Numbered from the stretch's first letter, positions 17,866 to 27,371 are shown. The stretch is DNA of 64,000 bases from Pectobacterium sp. A5351 (GCF_028335745.1 NZ_CP116477.1:2728001-2792000), one strand, 5' to 3'. Notes: generated by a model from the letters alone, not told the origin. Translations and numbers: made by a program.

Positions 17866-18252
17866 TAACGGCCCCCAAATAATCAATAAAATAAATTAAA
17901 TGATAATTATTTTTATTTGGCAACGTTGTAACAGCGTAAATGAATGTGCTGAATTTGAGTGCAGCGAAATAACGAGATGGATTAACAAATTGTTTTCTTT
18001 TACGCAAACTGAAAACCGTACGAATAAACCACACTACTATTTTATTTCAGACAGTTACGATGCAGCCTTCTTTCTTTTTTTAACAAGTAAGAAAAAAACA
18101 TAGCGTTTATTAAAGTTCGTTAATTTGAATAATAAACAGGCAGGATAAGTGAGTATTTTCGTCCGATGGCATCGGTGAGAAGAGATAAAGGAAGAGGTAA
18201 AAACCGAGAATAACCGTCCTCCCCCCCTAAAAAATGGTCAGTAGGACGGAAA
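17866..18252. other. Intergenic region between hutW and the ybiT terminator
   Basis: No gene with a ribosome site. It contains the hutW promoter and Fur-like site (17901-17915). Positions 17960-18150 are AT-rich with nothing recognisable. Confidence 0.5.
17901..17915 (-). promoter_or_regulatory. Fur-box-like site upstream of hutW
   Basis: TGATAATTATTTTTA fits the 7-1-7 Fur core (TGATAATnATTATCA) at 13 of 15 positions, within a very AT-rich stretch 36-50 nt before the hutW start. Confidence 0.6.
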
Positions 18253-18280
18253 TTAACGGCCTCGTGATCGAGGCCGTTAA
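18253..18280 (-). terminator. ybiT terminator
   Basis: A perfect 12-bp stem, TTAACGGCCTCG (18253-18264) and CGAGGCCGTTAA (18269-18280), with a 4-nt loop, 7 nt after the ybiT stop. The minus strand continues TTTCC. Confidence 0.8.
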
Positions 18281-18287
18281 TACACGC

Positions 18288-19880
18288 TTATTGAATACCC
18301 TGGCTGCGCAGGTAATCTTCATAGTTACCGGTGAAATCAATCACTTTATTCGGCGTAATTTCCAGAACACGGGTCGCCAGTGAGCTAACGAACTCACGGT
18401 CATGAGAAACGAACAGCAGCGTCCCTTCGTACATTTCCAGCGCCATATTCAGCGATTCAATGGATTCCATATCAAGGTGGTTGGTCGGTTCATCCATCAC
18501 CAGAATATTCGGACGCTGCATCATCAGCTTGCCGAACAGCATGCGGCCTTTTTCACCACCAGATAACACCTTCACTTTCTTCTTAATGTCATCCTGGCTG
18601 AACAGCAAACGACCCAGTATGCTGCGTACGGCTTGTTCGTCGTCTTTTTCCTGTTTCCACTGGCTCATCCAGTCAAAAACGGTCAGCGTCTCGTCGAATT
18701 CGTACTCATGATCCTGCGCGTAGTAGCCGATTTTTGCATTTTCAGACCACTTCACCGTACCGCTGTCTGGCTGAAGATCGCCGACCAGCGTTTTTAACAG
18801 CGTCGTTTTACCGATACCGTTGGTACCCAGAATAGCGACTTTCTCACCGACTTCGACCATCAGGTTCAGCTTGTTGAAGAGCGGACCATTGTCAAAACCT
18901 TTGCTCAACGCTTCCACTTCCAGCGCATTACGGAACAGTTTCTTATCCTGATCGAAACGGATAAACGGGTTTTGACGGCTGGATGCTTTCACTTCATCCA
19001 GTTGGATTTTATCGATCTGGCGCGCACGCGATGTCGCCTGCTTGGATTTAGAGGCGTTGGCGCTAAAGCGGCTGACGAACGATTGCAGTTCGGAAATTTG
19101 CGCTTTCTTCTTGGCGTTATCGGCCAGTAGGCGCTCACGAGCCTGCGTCGCGGCCGTCATGTATTCGTCATAGTTGCCAGGATAAATACGCAGCTCGCCG
19201 TAGTCCAGATCCGCCATGTGCGTACAGACCATGTTCAGGAAGTGACGGTCATGCGAGATGATGATCATGGTGCTGTTACGCTCATTCAGCACCTGCTCCA
19301 GCCAACGGATCGTATCGATATCCAGGTTGTTGGTCGGTTCGTCGAGCAGCAGGATATCAGGATCGGCAAACAGCGCCTGCGCCAACAGGACACGCAGTTT
19401 CCAACCGGGAGCAATCTCACTCATCAAGCCATAGTGCTGCTCAACGGGAATCCCCACGCCCAGCAACAGTTCGCCCGCGCGTGACTCTGCGCTGTAGCCA
19501 TCCATCTCACCGTATTGCACTTCCAGATCGGCAACTTTATAGCCGTCGGCTTCGCTCATTTCAGCCAATGAGTAGATACGATCGCGCTCTTCTTTTACCG
19601 CCCACAGCTCACCGTGGCCCATGATGACGGTATCCAGCACGCTGTATTTTTCAAAAGCGAACTGATCCTGACGCAGTTTACCCAGACGCTCATTAGGATC
19701 GAGGAAGACGTTACCGGCGCTCGGCACCAGGTCGCCACCGAGAATCTTCATGAATGTGGATTTACCGCAACCATTCGCGCCAATCAAACCGTAACGGTTA
19801 CCGCCGCCAAATTTAACGGAAATGTTTTCAAACAACGGCTTGCTGCCGAACTGCATGGTGATATTGTTGGTACTTAACAC
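18288..19880 (-). CDS. ybiT: ABC-F family ATPase YbiT
   Basis: 530 residues from a GTG start at 19880, the same length as E. coli YbiT; an ATG at 19919 would add 13 unsupported residues. It has two ABC ATPase domains without membrane helices: Walker [10 protein letters not shown] and GTNGIGKTT, Walker [12 protein letters not shown] and [11 protein letters not shown], and signature LSGGEKGRM in the second domain. The linker ([16 protein letters not shown]) is the P-site tRNA interaction motif of ABC-F translation factors. Such proteins act on ribosomes. Monocistronic with its own terminator. Confidence 0.95.
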   Translation of the reverse strand: MLSTNNITMQFGSKPLFENISVKFGGGNRYGLIGANGCGKSTFMKILGGDLVPSAGNVFLDPNERLGKLRQDQFAFEKYSVLDTVIMGHGELWAVKEERDRIYSLAEMSEADGYKVADLEVQYGEMDGYSAESRAGELLLGVGIPVEQHYGLMSEIAPGWKLRVLLAQALFADPDILLLDEPTNNLDIDTIRWLEQVLNERNSTMIIISHDRHFLNMVCTHMADLDYGELRIYPGNYDEYMTAATQARERLLADNAKKKAQISELQSFVSRFSANASKSKQATSRARQIDKIQLDEVKASSRQNPFIRFDQDKKLFRNALEVEALSKGFDNGPLFNKLNLMVEVGEKVAILGTNGIGKTTLLKTLVGDLQPDSGTVKWSENAKIGYYAQDHEYEFDETLTVFDWMSQWKQEKDDEQAVRSILGRLLFSQDDIKKKVKVLSGGEKGRMLFGKLMMQRPNILVMDEPTNHLDMESIESLNMALEMYEGTLLFVSHDREFVSSLATRVLEITPNKVIDFTGNYEDYLRSQGIQ

Positions 19881-19997
19881 AGCACTTATACTCGAGTCGG
19901 AATGTGATTTGGCGCGCATTATGCCACAAGCGCGCGATAGGATCGCGGTTAGTTTTGAGTAATATTTAAGCGATAGCGCATACAGGAGAGAAATGCG

Positions 19998-20894
19998 ATG
20001 CCTACACTACGTCGTTTCAAGCAGGTCGACGTTTTCACCCAACAGCCTTTCAAGGGCAATCCGCTTGCCGTCATTCTGGAAGCAAATGGGCTAACCGATG
20101 CGCAAATGCAGGATATCGCGCGGTGGACAAACCTGTCAGAAACCACGTTTGTCCTGCCAGCCACCGATCCTTTAGCGGATTATCACGTCCGCATTTTTAC
20201 GCCAGAATCGGAGCTGCCCTTTGCCGGACACCCTACGCTAGGCACAGCACATGCCCTGCTGGAAGAAGGATTGCGCCCTAAATCTCCAGGTCAGTTAGTG
20301 CAACAGTGCGACGTTGGCTTAGTTCCGATCAATATTAATGACGATGGCAGTCTGACTTTTCACGCACCGCAGGCCACTATGGTTCCGCTGGGTAATGCGC
20401 ACATCCCATTGCTGGAAAAAACGCTTGGCATTAGCGACGCTGATCGTGCCGTTATCGATAACCGCTACCCGCCCACCGCGGTACACATGGGCATTCGCTG
20501 GCTTGTGATTCGTGTCGATAGCGCCGACACCTGCCTGAGCATCGTACCTGACGCAGACGCGCTCTACGCCGTGCAAAACCTCAGCCAGACTAACGGCATC
20601 GCCATCTATGGCCCGCACGATAACGCGATACCAACCGATTATGAAGTTCGCACATTCTATATTGAGCAGGGTCATCTCAAAGAAGATCCGGTTACCGGCA
20701 GCGCCAACGCCTGTCTGGCCGCACTGCTTCGTCAGCAACACGCCACTAATAACATCAGCGCTCCACTCAACTACCTTGCACGACAGGGCACAATGCTGCA
20801 CTGTGATGGTCGCATTACCGTGACGTACCTGAACGATGAACCCTGGATCGGCGGACATAGCGTCACAATCGTTGACGGGACGTTGCAGTGTTAA
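19998..20894 (+). CDS. PhzF-family epimerase/isomerase
   Basis: A 298-residue member of the PhzF/DAP-epimerase fold. It shows [19 protein letters not shown], the catalytic Glu in NLSETTFV (about residue 48), [16 protein letters not shown], and [16 protein letters not shown] near the C-terminus. CAGGAGAG precedes the ATG. Known members isomerise phenazine precursors, but most enterobacterial ones (YddE-like) have unknown substrates, and no phenazine genes are present. The following acetyltransferase starts 14 nt after its stop, so the two are likely an operon. Confidence 0.88.
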   Translation: MPTLRRFKQVDVFTQQPFKGNPLAVILEANGLTDAQMQDIARWTNLSETTFVLPATDPLADYHVRIFTPESELPFAGHPTLGTAHALLEEGLRPKSPGQLVQQCDVGLVPININDDGSLTFHAPQATMVPLGNAHIPLLEKTLGISDADRAVIDNRYPPTAVHMGIRWLVIRVDSADTCLSIVPDADALYAVQNLSQTNGIAIYGPHDNAIPTDYEVRTFYIEQGHLKEDPVTGSANACLAALLRQQHATNNISAPLNYLARQGTMLHCDGRITVTYLNDEPWIGGHSVTIVDGTLQC

Positions 20895-20908
20895 AAGGGA
20901 GAAGTTTT

Positions 20909-21469
20909 ATGGAAGCATCATTGGTAGATACGTTATTTACAGATAAATTGTATGAATTACATCATCACCCCCATCTACACCTAACAATACAGGAAGAGCG
21001 CGATGCCGATGCGATCTTTACCCTGATCCAACAGGAAAAAGCGCGTCTGCGGCGAACGTTGCCATGGCCGGATTCCGTCAAGACCGTTGATGACACGCGT
21101 GAAACCATTCGCGGCAATAGAAAAGCGTTCTTTGCTAAAACAGCCGCCGTATATGTTATCCGCTGGGACAACATGCTAGCTGGCATCGTCTCCTTCAATA
21201 CGATTCAGAATAAAGAAGGCGTCATCGGCTACTGGATTGCAGAAGAATTCGAAGGTAAAGGCATCGTTTCTCAGGCCGTCAGCACACTGATAGCCGCCTA
21301 TACCGATGCAGGCCTCGTCGAGCGTAGCATCATCAAAGCCTCAACCGCCAACACGCGCAGCAACGCTGTTGCTCAACGACTCGGCTTCCACTTTCATCAC
21401 ATAGAGAAAGACGCCGAACGGGTTGGCGAGCAGTGGTTCGATCACAATATTTATCGCTATCCCGTCTGA
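20909..21469 (+). CDS. GNAT-family N-acetyltransferase (RimL-like)
   Basis: 186 residues from the ATG at 20909, which has GGGAG upstream; an upstream GTG at 20888 is less likely. It fits the RimJ/RimL group of GNAT enzymes: KTVDDTRETIRGN, IGYWIAEEFEGKGIVSQAV (acetyl-CoA loop) and KASTANTRSNAVAQRLGFHF. The substrate is unknown; relatives acetylate ribosomal proteins or small molecules. Translated just after the PhzF gene. Confidence 0.88.
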   Translation: MEASLVDTLFTDKLYELHHHPHLHLTIQEERDADAIFTLIQQEKARLRRTLPWPDSVKTVDDTRETIRGNRKAFFAKTAAVYVIRWDNMLAGIVSFNTIQNKEGVIGYWIAEEFEGKGIVSQAVSTLIAAYTDAGLVERSIIKASTANTRSNAVAQRLGFHFHHIEKDAERVGEQWFDHNIYRYPV

Positions 21470-21494
21470 TATCACGTCTCATGACATGCCATCA

Positions 21495-21527
21495 CCTGCT
21501 CCGCTAGCTTGCCAGTTGCGGAGCAGG
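21495..21527 (+). terminator. Hairpin after the acetyltransferase gene
   Basis: CCTGCTCCGC (21495-21504) pairs perfectly with GCGGAGCAGG (21518-21527), followed by CTCTTTCG. It probably terminates the PhzF-acetyltransferase transcript. Confidence 0.6.
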
Positions 21528-21572
21528 CTCTTTCGCTCCCGTCGTACTGCCTTTGCCACGTCGTTATATTTT

Positions 21573-21588
21573 TGTGATTAAAGTCACA
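21573..21588. promoter_or_regulatory. CRP-type binding site 1
   Basis: TGTGA-TTAAAG-TCACA is a perfect TGTGA-N6-TCACA CRP core, flanked by further symmetry (TTTT...AAAA). Confidence 0.8.
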
Positions 21589-21594
21589 AAAATG

Positions 21595-21623
21595 TTGAAA
21601 TCCGATTTCATCTTCGCTACCAT
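21595..21623 (+). promoter_or_regulatory. Candidate sigma-70 promoter of the small-protein gene
   Basis: -35 TTGAAA (21595-21600), a 17-bp spacer, and -10 TACCAT (21618-21623). The start site would be near 21630, inside the second CRP-type site. Confidence 0.55.
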
Positions 21624-21629
21624 TAAAAA

Positions 21630-21645
21630 CGTGATGAACATCACA
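21630..21645. promoter_or_regulatory. CRP-type binding site 2
   Basis: CGTGA-TGAACA-TCACA matches the CRP core at 9 of 10 positions. Its centre is 57 bp downstream of site 1 and it overlaps the predicted transcription start, a position that would normally repress. Confidence 0.6.
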
Positions 21646-21674
21646 TTTAACTAACCCGTTAGAGGAGTCTGATA

Positions 21675-21773
21675 ATGAAAACGTTTCGTAAAATCAGCAA
21701 ATTCTTTAAAAGAATGGGAGATGTTTATGTCAGTTATTGTGAACGTATTGGGTCAATCATCAGCCCGTTCTGA
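21675..21773 (+). CDS. Predicted 32-residue basic small protein
   Basis: A short frame with a strong ribosome site (AGAGGAG, 21661-21667, 7 nt before the ATG). The product begins MKTFRKISKFFKRMGD and ends CERIGSIISPF. The N-terminal half is lysine/arginine-rich and could form an amphipathic helix; there is no clear signal peptide or long membrane helix. It has its own promoter-like elements, two CRP-type palindromes and an 11-bp perfect terminator 19 nt after the stop, so a transcript of about 200 nt is expected. I do not recognise the family; it could also be a dual-function small RNA of the kind that encodes a short peptide. treB follows 200 bp later but is separated by the terminator. Confidence 0.65.
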   Translation: MKTFRKISKFFKRMGDVYVSYCERIGSIISPF

Positions 21774-21791
21774 TTGTGATATAAACAATCT

Positions 21792-21826
21792 CTAAAGCCG
21801 CCTCCTTACAGGCGGCTTTAGTTTTT
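21792..21826 (+). terminator. Terminator of the small-protein transcript
   Basis: A perfect 11-bp stem, CTAAAGCCGCC (21792-21802) and GGCGGCTTTAG (21811-21821), with an 8-nt loop, followed by TTTTT: a textbook intrinsic terminator. Confidence 0.92.
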
Positions 21827-22043
21827 CTCCCGCTGACACGTCCCATTCATCCCTCTTCCTTTTTTGTCTACCTGCTTGTTGCAGATTTGTGCGGCACACC
21901 GCATGCCTGAGCATTCTCGTTTAAAAACAGCCCAATGCGTTTTTCTTTCACGGCACAATCATCGTTAACAGACTATGCTTTTCTGTAGCTGTACTTGCTT
22001 CGCGTCCCCGACGTCTGCGCTAAAAGATAAAAAGGACATGACT

Positions 22044-23462
22044 ATGAGTAAAGTTAAACAACAGGATATTGACCGTCTGATCGAACTGGTTGGCGGACGT
22101 GAGAATATCGCGGCAGTCACGCACTGCATCACCCGTCTCCGCTTCGTCTTGCACGATGCATCCAAAGCCCATCCCAAAAACATTGAAGAGCTGCGAATTG
22201 TCAAAGGGTGCTTCACGAATGCCGGGCAATTTCAGGTCGTGATCGGCACCGATGTGGATGAGTATTACAAAGCACTGCTCGCCACGACGGGAAAAGGTGA
22301 AATAAATAAAGAAGAGGCCAAAGTCGCCGCTCGTCAAAATATGAGCTGGTTCGAGCGCAGCATTTCACATTTTGCCGAAATCTTCTTTCCACTGCTTCCC
22401 GCGCTCATCAGCGGGGGGCTGATCCTCGGCGCACGTAACGTTATCGGCGATATCCCGATGCGCGACGGGCAAACGCTGGTACAGATCTACCCGACCTGGC
22501 AAACCGTCTACGATTTCCTCTGGCTGTTGGGCGAAGCGATCTTCTTCTATCTCCCCGTTGCAGTCTGCTGGTCAACCGTACGCAAAATGGGCGGCACGCC
22601 TATTCTCGGCATCGTACTCGGTATCACACTGGTATCGCCGCAGCTAATGAACGCCTACCTCATCGGACAGCAAACGCCTGAGGTCTGGAATTTTGGCTGG
22701 TTCACGATTGAGAAGATAGGCTATCAGGCACAGGTTATCCCCTCCGTCTTAGCGGGGATGGCGCTGGCACTGATCGAAACGCGGCTGAAAAAAATCGTGC
22801 CGGATTACCTCTATTTGGTGGTCGTGCCTGTAACGTCACTCATTCTGGCTGTTTTCCTGGCACATACCTTGATTGGTCCATTTGGTCGTATGATTGGTGA
22901 TGGCGTCGCCTGGGCCGTTAAAGCCGTAATGACGGGAAGTTTTGCCCCCATTGGTGCCGCGCTGTTTGGGTTCCTGTATGCGCCGCTGGTCATCACCGGC
23001 GTGCACCAAACAACGTTAGCAATTGATATGCAGATGATTCAGAGTATGGGCGGCACGCCAGTCTGGCCACTCATCGCGCTATCCAATATTGCTCAGGCGG
23101 CCGCGGTCGTTGGGGTGATTCTTGTCAGCCGGAAAGCCAATGAGCGTGAAATTTCTGTTCCCGCTGCCATTTCCGCCTTTCTGGGCGTGACCGAGCCGGC
23201 CATGTACGGCATCAACCTGAAATACCGCTTTCCGATGTTGTGCGCCATGATCGGCTCCGCCGCCGCCGCGCTCATTTGCGGCCTGTACGGTGTGACAGCA
23301 AATGGCATCGGTGTCGGTGGATTGCCGGGCATTCTCTCCATCAAGCCACAATTTTGGGGGATTTTCGCTATCGCCATGCTGGTTGCCGCCGTCATTCCGA
23401 TGGTACTCACACCTCTAGTCTATAAACGTAAGCTCCGCAACGGCACGTTGAATCCAGCATAA
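22044..23462 (+). CDS. treB: Trehalose-specific PTS enzyme IIBC
   Basis: 472 residues (E. coli TreB 473). The N-terminal EIIB domain carries the phosphorylated Cys28 in AAVTHCITRLRF. The EIIC domain from about residue 100 has many membrane helices and conserved segments (FAEIFFPLLPALISGGLILG, PLVITGVHQTTLAIDMQ, FLGVTEPAMYGINL). It imports trehalose and delivers trehalose-6-phosphate; EIIA is supplied by another PTS protein. The ATG at 22044 is chosen because AAGGA sits 8 nt upstream. The upstream in-frame extension to 21975 has no ribosome site. Operon with treC; no treR is in the window. Confidence 0.95.
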   Translation: MSKVKQQDIDRLIELVGGRENIAAVTHCITRLRFVLHDASKAHPKNIEELRIVKGCFTNAGQFQVVIGTDVDEYYKALLATTGKGEINKEEAKVAARQNMSWFERSISHFAEIFFPLLPALISGGLILGARNVIGDIPMRDGQTLVQIYPTWQTVYDFLWLLGEAIFFYLPVAVCWSTVRKMGGTPILGIVLGITLVSPQLMNAYLIGQQTPEVWNFGWFTIEKIGYQAQVIPSVLAGMALALIETRLKKIVPDYLYLVVVPVTSLILAVFLAHTLIGPFGRMIGDGVAWAVKAVMTGSFAPIGAALFGFLYAPLVITGVHQTTLAIDMQMIQSMGGTPVWPLIALSNIAQAAAVVGVILVSRKANEREISVPAAISAFLGVTEPAMYGINLKYRFPMLCAMIGSAAAALICGLYGVTANGIGVGGLPGILSIKPQFWGIFAIAMLVAAVIPMVLTPLVYKRKLRNGTLNPA

Positions 23463-23524
23463 CCGTTCCGACATCAATTCAGTCGTGCTGCTGAGGCACG
23501 GCTTATCGTTATAGGAGGATTTTT

Positions 23525-25216
23525 ATGAATGCATCACTCCCCTGGTGGCAAAACGGCGTAATTTATCAAATCTACACGAAGAGCTTTCAGGACAGTACCG
23601 GAAATGGCATTGGCGACATCGCAGGCATCACCGCCCGACTCGATTACCTGCAACAGTTGGGCGTTGATGCGATCTGGCTGACGCCGGTTTATCTTTCCCC
23701 TCAGGTAGACAACGGTTATGACGTGGCCGACTACTGCGCCATCGACCCAACCTACGGCACAATGGCCGATATGGAAACGTTGATCGCAGAAGCGCATCGA
23801 CGCCGCATTCGTATCGTCATGGATATGGTGTTCAACCACACGTCTACGCAGCACCACTGGTTCCTGAACGCACAAGATCGCCGTAGCCCCTATCGACATT
23901 TTTATATCTGGCGTGATGGCAATGACGGTGCACTACCCAATAATTGGCATTCAAAATTTGGCGGCCCCGCCTGGCAGTGGCACGAAGCAAGCAAACAGTA
24001 TTATCTGCACCTTTTCGCCACGGAACAGGCCGACCTCAATTGGGAGCACCCGCGCGTGCGGGATGAATTAAAGCAGGTCTGTGAGTTTTGGGCAGATAAA
24101 GGCGTGGACGGACTGCGGCTGGATGTGGTCAATCTGGTCTCCAAGCAGCAGGATTTCCCGTCAGATGTTCAGGGCGATGGACGCCGCTTCTATACTGATG
24201 GCCCCCTTATTCATGATTACTTGCAGGAATTCAGCCGCGATGTTTTTCAGCCCCGCGGTTTAATGACCGTCGGCGAGATGTCTTCGACCTCATTGGAGCA
24301 CTGCCGTCGCTACGCCTCACTGGACGGTAGCGAATTGTCCATGACGTTCAATTTCCACCATCTGAAAGTCGATTATCCAAATGGGGAAAAATGGACGCTG
24401 GCAGAACCTGACTTTATCCAACTCAAGCAGCTTTTTACTCACTGGCAACAGGGTATGCACAACCATGCCTGGAATGCACTGTTTTGGTGTAATCACGATC
24501 AGCCGCGCATCGTGTCGCGTTTTGGAGATGAAGGCGAATTTCGGGTGCAATCCGCCAAGATGCTGGCGATGGTGCTGCACGGCATGCAAGGCACACCTTA
24601 TATCTATCAGGGCGAAGAACTGGGCATGACCAATTCTGGCTATACGCAGATTGAACAATACCGGGATATTGAAAGCCTGAATCAGTTTGCTGAACAGCGT
24701 GAACAAGGCCAACCCGCCGAACAAATCTTAGCGATTCTCGCCAGCAAATCACGCGATAACAGCCGCACGCCAATGCAGTGGGATGATAGCAATCATGCCG
24801 GATTCACGACAGGCACACCGTGGATCTCACCATGTCAAAACTTTGCCCACATCAACGCGAGGCAGGCATTGGCGGATAAAGCGTCCGTTTTCTACACCTA
24901 CCAGCAGCTTATCGCTATGCGTAAAGCGCTGCCGCTGCTGACGCACGGAGACTATCAGGATTTGCTGCCAGATCATCCCAGTATCTGGTGTTATCAGCGT
25001 ACCTGGGAAGGCCAACGGCTTTTGGTTTTGGCAAACCTCAGCAAGCACTCCCTTCGCTGGCAACCTCCTACTGACCTCCACGATCGTCGCTGGCGACTGC
25101 TATTCAGTAATTACTCTGATGCACAGCCTCAGCCCGCAATATTGGAACTACGTCCGTTTGAAGCCATATATTGGGTACAAGGCATGTCTGAGAAAGAGGA
25201 TAAGATTCAGGAATAG
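23525..25216 (+). CDS. treC: Trehalose-6-phosphate hydrolase
   Basis: A 563-residue GH13 enzyme that splits trehalose-6-phosphate into glucose and glucose-6-phosphate. All four GH13 regions are visible: DMVFNH (100-105), GLRLDVVN with nucleophile Asp200, VGEMSS with acid/base Glu251, and NHDQ with Asp325. The N-terminus WWQNGVIYQIYTKSFQDSTGNGIGD is typical of the TreC/oligo-1,6-glucosidase group. TAGGAGG precedes the ATG, 62 nt after treB. Slightly longer than E. coli TreC (551). Confidence 0.95.
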   Translation: MNASLPWWQNGVIYQIYTKSFQDSTGNGIGDIAGITARLDYLQQLGVDAIWLTPVYLSPQVDNGYDVADYCAIDPTYGTMADMETLIAEAHRRRIRIVMDMVFNHTSTQHHWFLNAQDRRSPYRHFYIWRDGNDGALPNNWHSKFGGPAWQWHEASKQYYLHLFATEQADLNWEHPRVRDELKQVCEFWADKGVDGLRLDVVNLVSKQQDFPSDVQGDGRRFYTDGPLIHDYLQEFSRDVFQPRGLMTVGEMSSTSLEHCRRYASLDGSELSMTFNFHHLKVDYPNGEKWTLAEPDFIQLKQLFTHWQQGMHNHAWNALFWCNHDQPRIVSRFGDEGEFRVQSAKMLAMVLHGMQGTPYIYQGEELGMTNSGYTQIEQYRDIESLNQFAEQREQGQPAEQILAILASKSRDNSRTPMQWDDSNHAGFTTGTPWISPCQNFAHINARQALADKASVFYTYQQLIAMRKALPLLTHGDYQDLLPDHPSIWCYQRTWEGQRLLVLANLSKHSLRWQPPTDLHDRRWRLLFSNYSDAQPQPAILELRPFEAIYWVQGMSEKEDKIQE

Positions 25217-25230
25217 AGAATATTGGAGGA

Positions 25231-25252
25231 TGTAGCGGGGAATCCCGCTACA
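25231..25252. terminator. Hairpin between convergent treC and elaB
   Basis: TGTAGCGGG (25231-25239) pairs perfectly with CCCGCTACA (25244-25252), with a GAAT loop. There is no T-run on either side, so it is probably a weak bidirectional stop. Confidence 0.5.
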
Positions 25253-25265
25253 TGATTGGCAGAAA

Positions 25266-25577
25266 TTAGCGCTTAGCCAGCAGTAATCCCAACACCAGAC
25301 CGACGGTGGCGCCGATACCGATACCGTGCCAGGGTTTGTCATGCACATACACATCAGCTTTGTCGGCCACCTGTTTTGCACGCGCATAATAGCTGTCTGT
25401 TACGCCAATGCGGGCTTTCACTTCCAGCAGCGCTTTTTCTGCTCCTTTTTTCAAATCAAGGTAGGCCTGATCGGCCTGATCGCCCGTATAGCGCAGTACC
25501 TCATCCAGCGTTTCAGACAGAAGTTTTAAATCATCATCGACACGAATTTCTTCAGGCTGTTTTTTGGTTGTCGCCAT
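25266..25577 (-). CDS. elaB: ElaB, DUF883 ribosome-associated membrane-anchored protein
   Basis: 103 residues. The acidic coiled N-terminus (IRVDDDLKLLSETLDEVLR) and the C-terminal membrane anchor (GIGIGATVGLVLGLLLAKR) match E. coli ElaB/YqjD/YgaM; conserved DSYYARAK...VHDKPW fits ElaB best. elaB also lies near nuoN in E. coli. The ATG at 25577 has GAAGGAAG upstream, so the longer frame to 25607 was rejected. Family proteins tether stationary-phase ribosomes to the membrane. A 17-bp tandem repeat lies just upstream. Confidence 0.88.
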   Translation of the reverse strand: MATTKKQPEEIRVDDDLKLLSETLDEVLRYTGDQADQAYLDLKKGAEKALLEVKARIGVTDSYYARAKQVADKADVYVHDKPWHGIGIGATVGLVLGLLLAKR

Positions 25578-25845
25578 AAAGTGCTTCCTTCTGTTATCAA
25601 AAGTCATTGGTTATGAAAAACCATTGGTTATGAAAAGTCATGAGTTATAAATCGTTGCCTTCTTAACTATAGACAATTTTTCCTGACTTCTATGGTTTCA
25701 GCAGACCAGATCATTCCTAAAACGTACCTTGCTTGCTCTTACTCCCGTTCAAGAACGTGGTGATTTTGCTGATAAAAAAACGCAGGGAGCGTTTTTCAAC
25801 GTCGCTTGCGACGGCCAGAAGGGTGGCAAGCAGGAAGCTCGCCAT
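25578..25845. other. Intergenic region between elaB and the nuo terminator
   Basis: No gene. It holds the elaB leader repeats and an AAAAACGC-AGGGA-GCGTTTTT hairpin (25776-25796) that could terminate in either direction. The rest shows nothing recognisable. Confidence 0.5.
25604..25654. repeat. 17-bp tandem repeats upstream of elaB
   Basis: Three units of 17 bp: TCATTGGTTATGAAAAA (25604-25620), CCATTGGTTATGAAAAG (25621-25637) and a diverged TCATGAGTTATAAATCG (25638-25654). They start 27 nt upstream of the elaB start codon, in the leader or core promoter. Confidence 0.8.
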
Positions 25846-25879
25846 AAAAAAACGCCGTTGATTCTCATCAACGGCGTTT
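25846..25879 (-). terminator. nuo operon terminator
   Basis: On the minus strand AAACGCCGTTGAT (25879-25867) pairs perfectly with ATCAACGGCGTTT (25862-25850) across a 4-nt loop and runs into TTTT. It lies 28 nt after the nuoN stop and ends the 13-gene operon. Confidence 0.92.
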
Positions 25880-25907
25880 CATGGCTCAACCCGACTCTCG
25901 GCGATGG

Positions 25908-27365
25908 TTACAGCATTGGCTGCGCCAATTGCACCAGAGAGATAAGCGGCTGTGGATACAAACCGAAGAATAGAACTGCGATGGAGGAGATCAGTACGAC
26001 TACACCACCTGCGGTTAAGGCCCAGTTATTTGGCGTATCACGCTGTAGCTGTTGAGGAGCCGTCAGGTACAGGCTCACCATCACGCGCAGGTAGTAGTAC
26101 AAACCAATGGCGCTACCCAGCACAACGGCACCAGTCAACCACCACAACTCCGCATTCACACCGACAGCCAGCACGTAGAATTTACCGAAGAAGCCCAGCG
26201 TCATCGGGATACCCGCCAGCGACAGCATCATCACCGTCATCACCGCAGACAGGATCGGTTTATGCCAGAACAAGCCACGATAAGAGAACAGTGAATCGGC
26301 ATCCGGACCACGGTACGGGCTGGACATCAGACTAACCACGCCGAACGCACCCAGGCTGCTGAACAGGTAACCCACCAGATAAACGCCGACGGTTTCCAGC
26401 GCCAACTGATGGCTCTGCACCGCAATCAGGGCAACCAGTAAATAACCCAGATGCGCGATGGAGGAGTAACCGAGCAGGCGTTTGATGTTGGTTTGCGATA
26501 CCGCCATCACGTTACCGAACAGAATCGACGCGAACGCGATGATGCCCAGCACGATTCTGACAGACTCGCTGTCAGCCATCGGCGCGTAAAGGAACAAACG
26601 CATTACCGCACCGAAAACCGCAATCTTACCCGCCGTGGCCAGAAACGTAGACACAGGCGCAGGCGCCCCCTGATACACATCAGGTGTCCACAGTTGGAAC
26701 GGTACCAGAGACAGCTTGAAGCCCAGACCGACAATCATCATCCCCAGACCAGCCAGCAGCAGCGGTTCATGGATTTGGTGATCGCTCAGGCTCTTACCAA
26801 GGCTGGCAAAGCTCATATCGCCCGATTCAGCATAGATCAGCGCCATACCAAACAGCAGGAAGGAAGACGCCGCCGCCGACAGCAGCATGTATTTAATACT
26901 GGCTTCCAGCGAGCGTTTCTGGCGGAAGGCATACCCCACCAGACCAAACAGCGGAAGGGAAAGCAGTTCAATCCCGATGAACAACGATGCCAAATGGTTG
27001 GCACTCGACAGCAGGATTCCACCCAGCGCAGCAATCAGCACCAGCAGGTAGAACTCATCACGGTTGTCTGGGTAACCTTGCAGCCACGGATAGGCAAACG
27101 TACTGGTAGCCAGGCTGGCAAGCAGAACCAGCGCGGTATAGAACATCGAGAAGCCATCAACACGCAGCAGCGGCGTCACGTCCGTTGGACCAACCTGGCC
27201 GACGAAGTACAGTGACAGCAACGCAATATTCAGGCCGATAACCGTCATGGTTGCGTTGACAAAATGGTTGCGTCGCCACGCAATGCACAGCATCACAACC
27301 ACTACCGTCAATCCGACGATCAACAGCGGCGATAGCGCAATTAGTTGTTGAAGAGTTATTGTCAT
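25908..27365 (-). CDS. nuoN: NADH-quinone oxidoreductase subunit N
   Basis: A 485-residue antiporter-like membrane subunit of complex I, the same length as in E. coli. About 14 hydrophobic helices, with conserved [29 protein letters not shown] (Glu and Lys of the proton path), [21 protein letters not shown] and the late [11 protein letters not shown] segment. Last gene of the operon, 6 nt after nuoM. Confidence 0.97.
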   Translation of the reverse strand: MTITLQQLIALSPLLIVGLTVVVVMLCIAWRRNHFVNATMTVIGLNIALLSLYFVGQVGPTDVTPLLRVDGFSMFYTALVLLASLATSTFAYPWLQGYPDNRDEFYLLVLIAALGGILLSSANHLASLFIGIELLSLPLFGLVGYAFRQKRSLEASIKYMLLSAAASSFLLFGMALIYAESGDMSFASLGKSLSDHQIHEPLLLAGLGMMIVGLGFKLSLVPFQLWTPDVYQGAPAPVSTFLATAGKIAVFGAVMRLFLYAPMADSESVRIVLGIIAFASILFGNVMAVSQTNIKRLLGYSSIAHLGYLLVALIAVQSHQLALETVGVYLVGYLFSSLGAFGVVSLMSSPYRGPDADSLFSYRGLFWHKPILSAVMTVMMLSLAGIPMTLGFFGKFYVLAVGVNAELWWLTGAVVLGSAIGLYYYLRVMVSLYLTAPQQLQRDTPNNWALTAGGVVVLISSIAVLFFGLYPQPLISLVQLAQPML

Positions 27366-27371
27366 GGCGAA

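Noticed and set aside
19881..19919. N-terminal extension of ybiT
   Set aside because: The GTG at 19880 gives exactly 530 residues and aligns with the E. coli start; the upstream 13 codons look like leader.
21975..22043. Longer treB start
   Set aside because: The extension is Cys-rich, unlike any EIIB start, and AAGGA is correctly spaced only for the ATG at 22044.
25729..26055. 108-codon plus-strand frame spanning the nuo terminator
   Set aside because: It crosses a strong terminator hairpin and the antisense of nuoN; no supported start.
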